Shown: positions 26,356-35,059 of the stretch, piece after piece
Position numbering within the stretch: position 1 is the first letter of the stretch
Layout: every line of letters begins with the position of its first letter
NCBI RefSeq assembly: GCF_000264945.2
Contig: NZ_CP013072.1
Span: 1 to 64,000 of the forward strand
Direction of reading: 5' to 3'
DNA length: 64,000 nucleotides
DNA from: Sphingobium indicum B90A
GTDB taxonomy: Bacteria; Pseudomonadota; Alphaproteobacteria; Sphingomonadales; Sphingomonadaceae
Made by a program: the position numbers and the translations under genes
The notes under the pieces: model-generated
Database searches by the model: none
Told to the model about the DNA's origin: nothing
What the model saw: the letters and a program-made list of their open reading frames with translations, nothing else

Positions 26356-27248
26356 CAGAAGGCGAGCCTCATCACCCGCCGCATCACCAGCATGCCCATG
26401 CCCTGCAAGACCAGCGCGATCGCCGCCAGCCGATGCCCGCGCGGATCGCGCAGGAAGAAGTCGATATAATCCGGGTTCATCGCCACCAGCACGGCCATCG
26501 CCACCAGCGGCATGACGATCAGCACCCGGCCGCTGATCTTCGCTTCGGAAATGGCGGCCTTCAGCTCGCGCTTGATGCGGATGCGCTCGCGCAGGATGTT
26601 GGCCAGGTTCAGCAGCACCGCCGAAATCGACCCGCCATAGCGCATGTTCGTGCGGATCGCGGCGGCCAGCATCGATATTTCAGGAACGCGCAGCCGCTCC
26701 GCCAGCACCTGCATCGCATCGGCCACCGGCGCGCCCAGTTCCAGCCGCCTTGCGACCGGCGCGATATAGCTCCGCACCACGGCGGGCGCGTCGGCCAGCG
26801 CCCGGTCCAGCGCCTGCGCCAGCGAATTGCCGACCGCCTGCATCTGCCGCACCGCGTCGATATAATAGGGCAGCGCCTCGATCAGCGCCTCCACGCGCCG
26901 CTGCGCCCGCCGCCGCACCCAGCCGATCAGCGCCATCGGCACGCCCGCCGCCACTGCCAGCGCCGCCACCGGCCCCGCCGCCAGCAGGGCGAACAGCGCG
27001 ATCAGCAGCAGCCCGCCGCCGACCATGCCCAGCGCCCGCGCCGTCACGTCGATCTGCGCCTGGGCCAGCAGCGGCGCCATCCTGTCCGGCGCCGCCAGCA
27101 CCGCCGGGCGCGGCATGGCCGCGGTCAGGGCCAGTCCCAGCCGCCGGTCGATCACCGCCCGCTCCCGCGCCTGATCGGCCAGCAACTGCCAGCCGATCAC
27201 CGCCACGATCATCAGCGACAGCATCATGAAGGCCGCCCCGCTCAGCAC
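26355..27248 (-). CDS. tadB: TadB-like inner-membrane platform protein
   Basis: The 297-residue protein has the GspF-like F domain with EALPYYIDAVRQMQAVGNSL and MRYGGSISAVLLNLANILRE, flanked by transmembrane helices (about 5-24, 75-112, 240-290). It pairs with TadC in the Tad inner-membrane complex. It overlaps the end of the tadA gene by 7 bp. Confidence 0.9.
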   Translation of the reverse strand: MLSGAAFMMLSLMIVAVIGWQLLADQARERAVIDRRLGLALTAAMPRPAVLAAPDRMAPLLAQAQIDVTARALGMVGGGLLLIALFALLAAGPVAALAVAAGVPMALIGWVRRRAQRRVEALIEALPYYIDAVRQMQAVGNSLAQALDRALADAPAVVRSYIAPVARRLELGAPVADAMQVLAERLRVPEISMLAAAIRTNMRYGGSISAVLLNLANILRERIRIKRELKAAISEAKISGRVLIVMPLVAMAVLVAMNPDYIDFFLRDPRGHRLAAIALVLQGMGMLVMRRVMRLAF

Positions 27249-28570
27249 GGCCGATTGCCCCGATAATCGCGCAGCCGCCCCGCGAAAAAGGGCCGCGGCG
27301 ACAACGTCCGAAACTCGCCAAGCCCCGACAGCGCAGGCTGCTCCTGAAAGGCGAACAGTTCGTTCAGCGAATAGGCCTCGCCCTCCAGCCCCGTCACCTC
27401 GCTGACCGACATCACCCGCCGGCTGCCGTTGGACAGCCGCTGCAACTGCACCACCACATGCACGCTGTTGGCGATGAAGCGCCGGATCGCCCGCACGTCG
27501 CTCTGCACCCCGGCAAAGCCCAGCAGCATCTCCAGCCGGGCAAAGGCATCCCTCGGACTATTGCCGTGCAGCGTCGCCATCGACCCGTCATGCCCGGTCG
27601 ACATGGCCTGCAACATCTCCACGGCCTCGACGCCGCGCACCTCGCCCAAAATGATCCGGTCCGGCCGCATCCGCAGCGCGTTGCGCACCAGTTCGCGGCT
27701 GCTCACCTCGCGGCTGCCGTCCACCGTCGGCGGCCGCGTCTCCAGCCGCACGACATGGCTCTGCCGCAACTGCAGTTCGGCGGCGTCCTCGATGGTGATC
27801 AGCCGCTCGCGATCCCCGATGAAGGTCGACAGCATGTTGAGCAGGGTCGTCTTGCCCGCGCCCGTCCCGCCGCAGATCAGGATGTTGAGCCGCGACCGCA
27901 CCGCCGCGCTCAGATAAGCCGCCATGTCCGCGCTCATCACATGGCCGGCGACGCAGTCCTCGATGGTCATGCTCTGCAACCGGAATTTGCGGATCGACAG
28001 CGTCGGCCCATCCAGAGCCACCGGCGGAATGACGATATTCACCCGCGACCCGTCCGCCAGCCGCGCATCGACATAGGGGCTGGCCTCATCCACGCGCCGT
28101 CCGATAGGCCCCACGATCCGCTGGATGATGTTCATGAGGTGCGCGTCGTCGCGAAAGCGCGTCTCGACCTTCTCCAGCAACCCGCCCCGCTCGGCATAGA
28201 CATGCCCCGGCCCGTTGACGATGATGTCGTCCACTCCCGGATCGCGCAGCAGCGGCGCCAGCGGCCCCATGCCCGCCACCTCATCCTCGACATCCTCGAT
28301 CAGCAGCAGCCGCTCCGCGCTGTTCAGCGCCATCTGCCCGCGACGGCTGCGGCTGGAGATGACCTGCTCTATCTCCTCGCGCAGCGCCCTTGGCCCCAGC
28401 GTCTCCGCCGTCTCGCCCCGCGCCTCCAGCTGCTCGATCAACTGGGCGCAGGTCTGCGCCTTGGCGAGCTGATAGATGTCGCTCATCCGCTGCGCGGCGG
28501 GCTGGGCGACGGGCGCGATCCGCACCTCCCGCGCCGGAATGAAGCCCTCTTCGCCGGTCAGCAGGCTCAT
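27242..28570 (-). CDS. tadA: TadA/CpaF secretion ATPase
   Basis: The 442-residue hexameric ATPase powers Tad pilus extension and retraction. Walker A is GGTGAGKTTLLN, the Asp box is LITIEDAAELQL and Walker B includes RPDRIILGEVRG; the His box is STGHDGSMATLHGN. The start at 28570 (MSLLTGEEG) overlaps the tadZ stop by ATGA; the frame continues open upstream only as a shadow of tadZ. Confidence 0.95.
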   Translation of the reverse strand: MSLLTGEEGFIPAREVRIAPVAQPAAQRMSDIYQLAKAQTCAQLIEQLEARGETAETLGPRALREEIEQVISSRSRRGQMALNSAERLLLIEDVEDEVAGMGPLAPLLRDPGVDDIIVNGPGHVYAERGGLLEKVETRFRDDAHLMNIIQRIVGPIGRRVDEASPYVDARLADGSRVNIVIPPVALDGPTLSIRKFRLQSMTIEDCVAGHVMSADMAAYLSAAVRSRLNILICGGTGAGKTTLLNMLSTFIGDRERLITIEDAAELQLRQSHVVRLETRPPTVDGSREVSSRELVRNALRMRPDRIILGEVRGVEAVEMLQAMSTGHDGSMATLHGNSPRDAFARLEMLLGFAGVQSDVRAIRRFIANSVHVVVQLQRLSNGSRRVMSVSEVTGLEGEAYSLNELFAFQEQPALSGLGEFRTLSPRPFFAGRLRDYRGNRPC

Positions 28571-29718
28571 GACGCACGCTGGACGACGCGCAGCATCGCC
28601 CCCCGCAGCCGGTCGATCCCGCCGGGCTTCGGCGCGATCCCGCAAACCCGCCGGATCGCGGCCATATAGGCCCCGCCATCCGCCTCCATCGCCATCGGCC
28701 GCCCGGCGTTCAGCGCATTGCGCATCCGCGCCCGGTCGATGGGCAGCGCCAGCGCCGCGCCGACGCCCAGCGCATCCGCCATCCGCCGCCCATCCAGCAG
28801 CACGCCGGGCAGATGATCCCACACCAGCAGCCGCATCGCCTCTATCCGCTCGCGCTCCGTCCCGATCCTGTCCAGCAAGCGGCGGCACGCCTCGATCTCG
28901 CGAATGGACTGGCCGCAGAGCAATTCCATCCGATCCGCCTCCGCCATCACCTCGCGCAGCAGCCCGCCATGGCGCAGGCTTCCCGCATTCAGCACCACAT
29001 GCCCGCAACAGCCCCGCAGCAGCCGGATCAGCGCCGCCAGGTCGACTGGCGTCAGTCCCGCCGGCTCGGCCCCGGTCCCGCCGTCGAAAGTCAGCAGCAT
29101 CACATCGCTCGGTTCATGCCGCGCCACCGTGCTGGCCAGCAGGCTGGCGTCCAGCCGGTCCATGTCGCCGATAGCGGAGGCCAGCCCATAATCGACGACC
29201 AGGTCCAGATAGCTCGCGGCCGCGCTCGTCGGCAGGGTGCAGTCGATCAGCAGCGTCGATCCCCGCGCCGCCGTGGCGACGGCCATGTCGGTCGCCACCA
29301 TCGCGCAGGCATCGCGGTCCGCGCCCAGCAGCAGCGTCAGCCGTCCCCGGCTGCCCCGGTCCGCCACCGCCTCGTTCAACAGCCGCGCCAATATGGGGGC
29401 GATCTCCCCGCGCTGCCCGTCGCGCGGAACGACGTCATGCACGCCGGCGCGAATGGCGCGCAGCAACGGCCCGGCCTCCATCTCGTCGGTCGCCAGCAGG
29501 ACGGGCCGGCCGCCCGCGCCCGCCACCACGGCGCCGATCGCGACCGACAGGGCGCGCTCGGGCGGAATGGCGGCGCGGTCGATGACGATCAGCGCCGGCT
29601 CGTCCAGCGCCTCACGCTCCACCGATTGCGCCAGTTCCACCGTGGCGCCGCCGCCCGTCGCTTCCTCGATGCGCTGCGCCAGCACCCGGTCGACCGACAG
29701 CAGAAGAATCTTCGCCAT
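28567..29718 (-). CDS. tadZ: TadZ/CpaE-like pilus localisation protein
   Basis: The product has a receiver-like N-terminal domain (ILLLSVDRVLAQRIEEATGG) and a C-terminal ParA/MinD-like domain beginning GRLTLLLGADRDACAMVATD. The Walker A lysine pattern is degenerate (GADRDAC in place of KGGxGKT), as in CpaE/TadZ members that have lost ATP hydrolysis. It directs the Tad apparatus to a cell pole. ATG at 29718 is used here; a GTG at 29724 overlapping the secretin stop codon is equally possible. Confidence 0.8.
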   Translation of the reverse strand: MAKILLLSVDRVLAQRIEEATGGGATVELAQSVEREALDEPALIVIDRAAIPPERALSVAIGAVVAGAGGRPVLLATDEMEAGPLLRAIRAGVHDVVPRDGQRGEIAPILARLLNEAVADRGSRGRLTLLLGADRDACAMVATDMAVATAARGSTLLIDCTLPTSAAASYLDLVVDYGLASAIGDMDRLDASLLASTVARHEPSDVMLLTFDGGTGAEPAGLTPVDLAALIRLLRGCCGHVVLNAGSLRHGGLLREVMAEADRMELLCGQSIREIEACRRLLDRIGTERERIEAMRLLVWDHLPGVLLDGRRMADALGVGAALALPIDRARMRNALNAGRPMAMEADGGAYMAAIRRVCGIAPKPGGIDRLRGAMLRVVQRAS

Positions 29719-29720
29719 GC

Positions 29721-30917
29721 TCACCGCCGCACCACGCCGAAGGGCGCGCTGGACTGGTCCAGCCCGTCCGTGCCCAAAATCATGTCGCCTATGCCGGGGT
29801 CGATCCCCGCCGTCGCCGCGCCGGGCAAGGGCGGCACCTCCTCCGGTTTCATCGGCCCCACCAGCCGGGGCGTCGCGACGATGATCAGCTCCTGCTTCTC
29901 CTTCTGGTTCTGCTGCCGCTTGAAGAAGGCGCCCAGCACCGGAATATCGCCGAAAAGGGGCGTCTTCTCCTTCGTCACCGTCTGGCTGGAATAGCTCAGC
30001 CCCGCGATGACGAAGCTCTGCCCGCTGCCGAGTTCGACGGTCGTCTCCGCCGACCGCCGCCGCAGCCCCGGCACGACATAGCCCTGCAACTGCACGCCGT
30101 TATTATAGTCGAGTTCGCTGACCTCCGGCGCGATCTTCAGCACGATATGCTCCTTCGACAACACGAAGGGCGTCACCGATAACCGCACGCCGAATTCCTT
30201 ATACTGGATGGACAGAGTATTGCCCGACCCCGAAACCTGCGGCACCGGCACCGGAAACTCGCCTCCCGCCAGGAAACTCGCCTGCTCGCCGGACCGCACC
30301 AGCAGGGTCGGCTGCGCCAATAGCTGCGACAGCCCGTTGGAGGACAGCGCGCTCAACACCGCCCCGATCCCCCGATTGGGCGCGGAAAGGAACAGGTTGA
30401 AGGCGTTTTGGATCGGCGCGCTCGCCTCCAGCGACAGTCCATCGGGATTGAAGGACGCGCTCCCCAGGCTGCTGGGCGAAACGATGGCCCCCTGAATATC
30501 GCCGCTGAGCTTGGAGAAGTTGAAGCCCAGCGCCTTGAGCGTCGTCGCGGAGACCGCCGCGAACTGCACGTCCACCGCCACCACCTGCTCGCCCGCCCTG
30601 ACGATGGGCGCGCTCGCCGCCGCATCGGGCGCGACGCTGATCGGCTCCCGCGCCATCAGCCCGCCATCGCCGCCATAGACGCTGACGGTCGCCGCGCCTT
30701 CGCCAATCGCCGTCAGCCGCAGCGACCGGGCAGAAGGCGCGGCGATGGACAACACGCCCTCCCGGTCCACCTCGACCCGCCCGATGGCGCGGGGATAGGA
30801 AAGGGTGCGCTGCTCCTTCACCTGCAACGCCGTTTGCGCCACGGCGCCAAGGGGCAGGCCCATCGCGATCAGCCCCAATCCAAGACGCGCCCGCTGCCAA
30901 CAGCCCGAAATCCTCAC
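29721..30917 (-). CDS. cpaC: CpaC/RcpA outer-membrane secretin
   Basis: The 398-residue secretin has a signal peptide ending AVAQ, a BON/N-domain-like region (about 30-130) and the C-terminal secretin domain (about 175-360) with LLAQPTLLVRSGEQASFLAG, GVRLSVTPFV and TPLFGDIPVLGAFFK, a stretch typical of the family. It forms the outer-membrane channel for the Flp pilus. It overlaps cpaB by 4 bp. Confidence 0.93.
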   Translation of the reverse strand: MRISGCWQRARLGLGLIAMGLPLGAVAQTALQVKEQRTLSYPRAIGRVEVDREGVLSIAAPSARSLRLTAIGEGAATVSVYGGDGGLMAREPISVAPDAAASAPIVRAGEQVVAVDVQFAAVSATTLKALGFNFSKLSGDIQGAIVSPSSLGSASFNPDGLSLEASAPIQNAFNLFLSAPNRGIGAVLSALSSNGLSQLLAQPTLLVRSGEQASFLAGGEFPVPVPQVSGSGNTLSIQYKEFGVRLSVTPFVLSKEHIVLKIAPEVSELDYNNGVQLQGYVVPGLRRRSAETTVELGSGQSFVIAGLSYSSQTVTKEKTPLFGDIPVLGAFFKRQQNQKEKQELIIVATPRLVGPMKPEEVPPLPGAATAGIDPGIGDMILGTDGLDQSSAPFGVVRR

Positions 30918-31822
30918 TTCGCGCTACTCCCCGAATAGATGGTTTCGCGCCGGCTCCCCACGACCAGTTCGATGGCATGGGGCGCAGGACGCGCCGTCGC
31001 GCGGGACGCGGGAGCCGTCGCCCCGGGCATCGGCGCGGGCGCCGCCACCGGCTCGACCCCCGCCGAAGCCGCCACGGCCACCGCGACCTGCGCGCTGTCC
31101 GCCGGATTGCGCAGCGACAAAGTCAGCGCCCCGATATTCTTCGCCAGCGACAGGATCGACACCTGCTCCGGCGTCAACGCCAGCGTCACTGTCCGCGCCG
31201 GCGGGGGAGGGGAGGAGAGCGCGCCTTCCACGCCGCCATTGGCTCCCGACGCCTGCTGCGTTCCCACCACCACCTCGCCCACGGCCAGCACCTGCACCAT
31301 CTGGAGCAGGGCCTGCGCCCGGCTGCGTCCCGACCCGCGCGCCCCGCTGATCGCGTCGGCGCCGGGATAGACGACCTGCACGTCGACCCGGTCGCCCGGC
31401 CGGATCAGGCCGGCGACGGCGATCTCCGCCGTGGTGTCGATGCTGATTGCGCGCATCCCCATCGGCACGCGAATGGCAAGCTTGCTCTCCATCCCCACCG
31501 CATCGCGGGCGATCAACGCATGCAGGCCTATGTCCCGCGTCGCGACCTTGCCCACCACCTCGGCGGATGTCGCCGCATAGGGATAGCGCGTCGGATCGCC
31601 CGGCGCGTTGCGGATCATGGCGGCCGTGATCGTCTCCCCCGTGCGGATCGCGCGGGCCGCCCGCACCAGCAGGACAGGCGCGGCCACCCTGACGGGCGCG
31701 GCCTCGCCCTGCACCGTCGCGGCGGAAGCGTTGCGCAATTCGCGGACGCCCAGCGCCAGAAAAGCCGAAGCGGCGGTCAGCCCGACGGCGATCGTCAGCT
31801 TGGCTTTCGAACCCAGACGCAT
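30914..31822 (-). CDS. cpaB: CpaB/RcpC-like pilus assembly protein
   Basis: The protein has one N-terminal membrane helix (LTIAVGLTAASAFLALGV) and an SAF/CpaB domain (AARAIRTGETITAAMIR; GMRAISIDTTAEIAVAGLIRPGDRVDV). It is a periplasmic partner of the secretin and the first gene of the tad operon. The ATG at 31822 is preferred, with GGGGGAAAG just upstream; an in-frame start at 31867 would add 15 residues encoded across the palindrome at 31842-31857. Confidence 0.9.
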   Translation of the reverse strand: MRLGSKAKLTIAVGLTAASAFLALGVRELRNASAATVQGEAAPVRVAAPVLLVRAARAIRTGETITAAMIRNAPGDPTRYPYAATSAEVVGKVATRDIGLHALIARDAVGMESKLAIRVPMGMRAISIDTTAEIAVAGLIRPGDRVDVQVVYPGADAISGARGSGRSRAQALLQMVQVLAVGEVVVGTQQASGANGGVEGALSSPPPPARTVTLALTPEQVSILSLAKNIGALTLSLRNPADSAQVAVAVAASAGVEPVAAPAPMPGATAPASRATARPAPHAIELVVGSRRETIYSGSSAK

Positions 31823-31841
31823 TGCTTTCCCCCAACGGCGC

Positions 31842-31857
31842 TTTGCGTGAACGCAAA
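31842..31857. promoter_or_regulatory. Candidate parS site or tad-operon operator
   Basis: TTTGCGT-GA-ACGCAAA has perfect 7-bp arms and lies 20 bp upstream of the cpaB start. It belongs to the palindrome family around parB, but this location would also suit an operator for the tad operon. Confidence 0.6.
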
Positions 31858-31925
31858 AGCGCTTCAACCGGGGAAATTCATAACCTTGGCGCTGTTGTCA
31901 GGGCATGAAAGAAGCAACCGTTACG

Positions 31926-31942
31926 GTGCAAAGCGCTTGCAC
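31926..31942. promoter_or_regulatory. Palindrome GTGCAA-AGCGC-TTGCAC
   Basis: Perfect 6-bp arms lie in the 300-bp region upstream of the tad operon, 105 bp from the cpaB start. The nearby sequence at 31987-32002 has one perfect parS-like arm (ACGCAAA) and one poor arm. Regulatory role is only suggested by position. Confidence 0.4.
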
Positions 31943-32124
31943 TGGCAAATGGTGGCTTTGCGCAGGAACGCCAGATGTTTTCACCGATTTCGCTCACGCA
32001 AAAGCCGCTGGAAGCGACGATGATTGATCCAAATCGGCGACAATTACCGCGGCCTCCCTCCCCACGCTGCGCGCGAGGAGGTCCGGCGTCCTTTCATGAC
32101 CGTTCCCCGCCGGGCCTTGCGACC

Positions 32125-33165
32125 TCAGGCGTCGACCGAAATCACCCCGCGCCTGATCTGATCCAACTCGATGCTCTCGAACAAGGCCTGGAAATTCCCG
32201 TTCCCGAAGCCCTCATTGCCCTTGCGCTGGATGATCTCGAAGAAGATCGGCCCAAACATGGTCTCGGTGAAGATTTGCAGCAGGATTCCCTCGCCATTCT
32301 CCACCGATCCGTCGATCAATATCCGGTTCCGGCGCAATCTCTCCAAATCTTCTCCATGCCCAGGCACCCGCTTGTCGACCAGTTCATAATAGGTCTCGAT
32401 GGTGTCCTGCAACCGCACGCCCCGCGCCCGCAACTTCTCCACCGTCTCGTAGATATTGTCGGTGGTCAGCGCCAGATGCTGGATGCCCTCGCCATGATAT
32501 TGGCGGATGAACTCCTCGATCTGGCTCTTGTCGTCCTGGCTTTCGTTCAGGGGGATGCGGATCGCCCTGTCGGGCGCGATCATCGCCTGGCTGAACAGCC
32601 CGGTCGCCTGCCCCTTGATGTCGAAATATTTTTGCTCCTCGAACCCGAACAGCGTCCGATAGAACTGGCTCCACACGCGCATCTGCCCGCGCCGGACATT
32701 ATGAGTCAGATGGTCGAGCAGGTCCAAGCCGACATTGTTCTCCGCCGCCGCCTCCCGCCAGCCGGGAAACTCCGCCCAATCGGCATAAAGGTCTTCGCCG
32801 TCCTTGATGAAATAGAGATAGGAACCGCCGATCCCCTGGATGACGGTATCGTCCTCGTCCGTCGGCCTGGCGCCGTGCTCCAGCGCCCATTGCATCGCCG
32901 CCTCCGGATCGGCCACGCGAAAGGCCATGGCGCTCGCCGACGGGCCATGCTCGCCCCGGAAGGCCGCCACCCGCCCGGCATCGTCGCGGTTCAGCATCAG
33001 GTTGATGCGCCCCTGCTTGTAGCGGGTGATGTTCTTGGTCGGATGCCGGTGGCTGGCCACGAAGCCCAGTTGTTCGAACTGCCGCCCCATGGCTTCGGGA
33101 TCCGGCGATGTGAATTCGACGAATTCGAAACCGTTTAGGCCCAGCGGATTGATGATGTCGGCCAT
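32125..33165 (-). CDS. hppD: 4-hydroxyphenylpyruvate dioxygenase
   Basis: This non-haem iron enzyme turns 4-hydroxyphenylpyruvate into homogentisate in tyrosine breakdown. The 346-residue chain has two vicinal-oxygen-chelate repeats. The three iron ligands are visible: His in LDLLDHLTHNV, His in GIQHLALTTDN, and Glu in FGPIFFEIIQRKG. The C-terminal GFGNGNFQALFESIE is characteristic. The ATG at 33165 follows GAGAGGATTGG. It is 37 bp downstream of phhA on the same strand, giving consecutive steps after transamination. Confidence 0.97.
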   Translation of the reverse strand: MADIINPLGLNGFEFVEFTSPDPEAMGRQFEQLGFVASHRHPTKNITRYKQGRINLMLNRDDAGRVAAFRGEHGPSASAMAFRVADPEAAMQWALEHGARPTDEDDTVIQGIGGSYLYFIKDGEDLYADWAEFPGWREAAAENNVGLDLLDHLTHNVRRGQMRVWSQFYRTLFGFEEQKYFDIKGQATGLFSQAMIAPDRAIRIPLNESQDDKSQIEEFIRQYHGEGIQHLALTTDNIYETVEKLRARGVRLQDTIETYYELVDKRVPGHGEDLERLRRNRILIDGSVENGEGILLQIFTETMFGPIFFEIIQRKGNEGFGNGNFQALFESIELDQIRRGVISVDA

Positions 33166-33202
33166 GAAGCCAATCCTCTCGATTATGGTTGGGGTTACCG
33201 CG

Positions 33203-34066
33203 TCAGCATGGCATTTTGGCGCGGGCGTGATCCTGGCTGCCGCGATGATAGACGCGATCCTGCGCCAGCACCACATCGGGCGCCACGTCGCTCTCCGTCT
33301 CCAATTCGCGATAGATCGGCCCGAAGTCCACATCGGACGTTTTGCGCAGAAGATCCTCGAAACTGTCGATGACGAAATAGCTCTGCTGATAATCGTCGAT
33401 GCGATATTGGGTCCGCATCAACCGCTTCAGATCGAAACCGATCCGGTTGGGCGAAGCATCCTCCAGCGCGAACACCGACTCGCCGAAGGACGAAACGATC
33501 CCCGCCCCGTAAAGCCGCAAGTCGTCGCCATGCCGCATCAGCCCGAACTCCACCGTATACCAGTAAAGCCGCGCCAGATGATCGATCGACCCCAGCCCGT
33601 CGGCGCGCAGTCCGCCCTCGCCATAGGCCTGCATATAATCGGCAAAGGCCGGATGGGTCAGCAAAGGCACATGCCCGAACACGTCGTGAAACACGTCCGG
33701 CTCCTGCAGATAATCGATCTGTTCGGGCCTGCGGATGAACCGCCCCGCCACGAACCGCCGATTGGCGAGATGTGCGAAGAAAACCCGGTCCGGCACCAGT
33801 CCCGGCACCGCCACCACCTGCCAGCCCGTGCGCTTCATCAACCGTTCGGACAATTCGGCGAAGTCGGGAATCCCCGGCCGCGCCATCCGCAATATGTCCA
33901 GCCCCTCCAGGAATTCCGGCACCACCCGCCCTGGCAGCATCGCGGCCTGCCGTTCGAACAGCCGGTCCCACATGGCATGCTCGCCGGGCGTATAGGCAGA
34001 CCAGTCCTGCGGAACCGTCCAGTCCGCAGCCGCGCCCTCGGGAGGTGTCATGTCCGCCTGTGCCAT
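33203..34066 (-). CDS. phhA: Phenylalanine 4-monooxygenase
   Basis: This pterin-dependent hydroxylase converts phenylalanine to tyrosine. The 287-residue chain is a single bacterial aromatic amino acid hydroxylase domain. The iron ligands are the two His of VFHDVFGHVP and Glu in LYWYTVEFGL; FGESVFALEDASPNR is a family-typical pterin-side stretch. It precedes hppD on the same strand and is probably co-transcribed with it. Confidence 0.97.
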   Translation of the reverse strand: MAQADMTPPEGAAADWTVPQDWSAYTPGEHAMWDRLFERQAAMLPGRVVPEFLEGLDILRMARPGIPDFAELSERLMKRTGWQVVAVPGLVPDRVFFAHLANRRFVAGRFIRRPEQIDYLQEPDVFHDVFGHVPLLTHPAFADYMQAYGEGGLRADGLGSIDHLARLYWYTVEFGLMRHGDDLRLYGAGIVSSFGESVFALEDASPNRIGFDLKRLMRTQYRIDDYQQSYFVIDSFEDLLRKTSDVDFGPIYRELETESDVAPDVVLAQDRVYHRGSQDHARAKMPC

Positions 34067-34169
34067 GTTCAGCCTTATCCCATGTTTGGACGGAAAAAGG
34101 GTTTCATTCTGACGCCCTCCATGGCCACCAATGAAATGGGGTCGTCACATATCGGCGGAATATGAAATC

Positions 34170-35021
34170 TCATTTCTGCGCCTTGAACGCCCAGCGCATC
34201 GTCCCCGCCAGCGCGAAAGCCGCCGCCCGGACCAGCGGCCGCGCCACGACGGGCATGGAAAAGCCATGCATCCGCCGCGCCCATCCGGGCAGCAGCGCCA
34301 CCGCCGCCTGCATCGTCATCGCTTGGGCGGGCATCAGCCCCAGCGAGGGCGCGGGCTGCCGCAGCACGATCCGCGCCACCTCCCGCGTCCGCTCCGTCAC
34401 GGCCAGCTCGCTGCGAAATCGCGCCATCAGCGCCATCGCCTCGGCCCGGCTCTCCGGCACCGGATCGGCCCCCAAAGCCCGCGCCACCAGCGCCGCTTCG
34501 GCAAAATAGCGGTCCTGCTCCGCCACCGGCATGAACGGCTCGCCATAGGCCATCCACGCGTCGAGAAAGCTCACCGCCTCGCAGACATGCACCCAGGCGA
34601 GCAGCCAGGGATCGCCCGCCGCATAGGCCGTCCCGTCCGCCAGCGTCCCGCGCACATGGTCATGCACCTGCCGCACCCGCGCGATCGCCGCCTCCGCCTC
34701 GGCCCGTTCGGCATAGGTGGTGACGGCGATGAACCGCGCCGTCCGCCGCAGCCGCCCCAGCATATCGTCCCGAAACCGGCTGTGGTCCCAGATTCCCGCC
34801 AAGGCCGCCGGATGCAGCATCTGGAGCAGCAATGCGCCGACCCCGCCGATCATCATGCTGGTGACGTCGCCATGCACGCGCCGGATCACCGACCCCGGCG
34901 GATAGAGCGCCCGGTCCGAAGCGACGACCGGCGCTTCTCCTCGGGCGCTGTCATGAAACACGCCCCGCACCTGGCGCACCAGCAACCGCCGCATCAGATG
35001 CGAAGGCCGTTCCACCGACAC
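34170..35021 (-). CDS. DUF2236/MpaB-family oxygenase
   Basis: The 283-residue protein matches the DUF2236 (latex-clearing/MpaB-like) family: a mostly helical protein that in characterised relatives binds b-type haem. Seen here are the conserved PPGSVIRRVHGD opening, LLLQMLHPAALAGIWDHSRFRDD, and AGDPWLLAWVHVCEAVSFLDAW with candidate haem-site histidines. Its substrate is unknown. It lies 103 bp upstream of phhA on the same strand but has no evident metabolic link. Confidence 0.85.
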   Translation of the reverse strand: MSVERPSHLMRRLLVRQVRGVFHDSARGEAPVVASDRALYPPGSVIRRVHGDVTSMMIGGVGALLLQMLHPAALAGIWDHSRFRDDMLGRLRRTARFIAVTTYAERAEAEAAIARVRQVHDHVRGTLADGTAYAAGDPWLLAWVHVCEAVSFLDAWMAYGEPFMPVAEQDRYFAEAALVARALGADPVPESRAEAMALMARFRSELAVTERTREVARIVLRQPAPSLGLMPAQAMTMQAAVALLPGWARRMHGFSMPVVARPLVRAAAFALAGTMRWAFKAQK

Positions 35022-35059
35022 AAATCCTTCCCAAGCCTTTGGCGCAGGAAGGATCTGTC

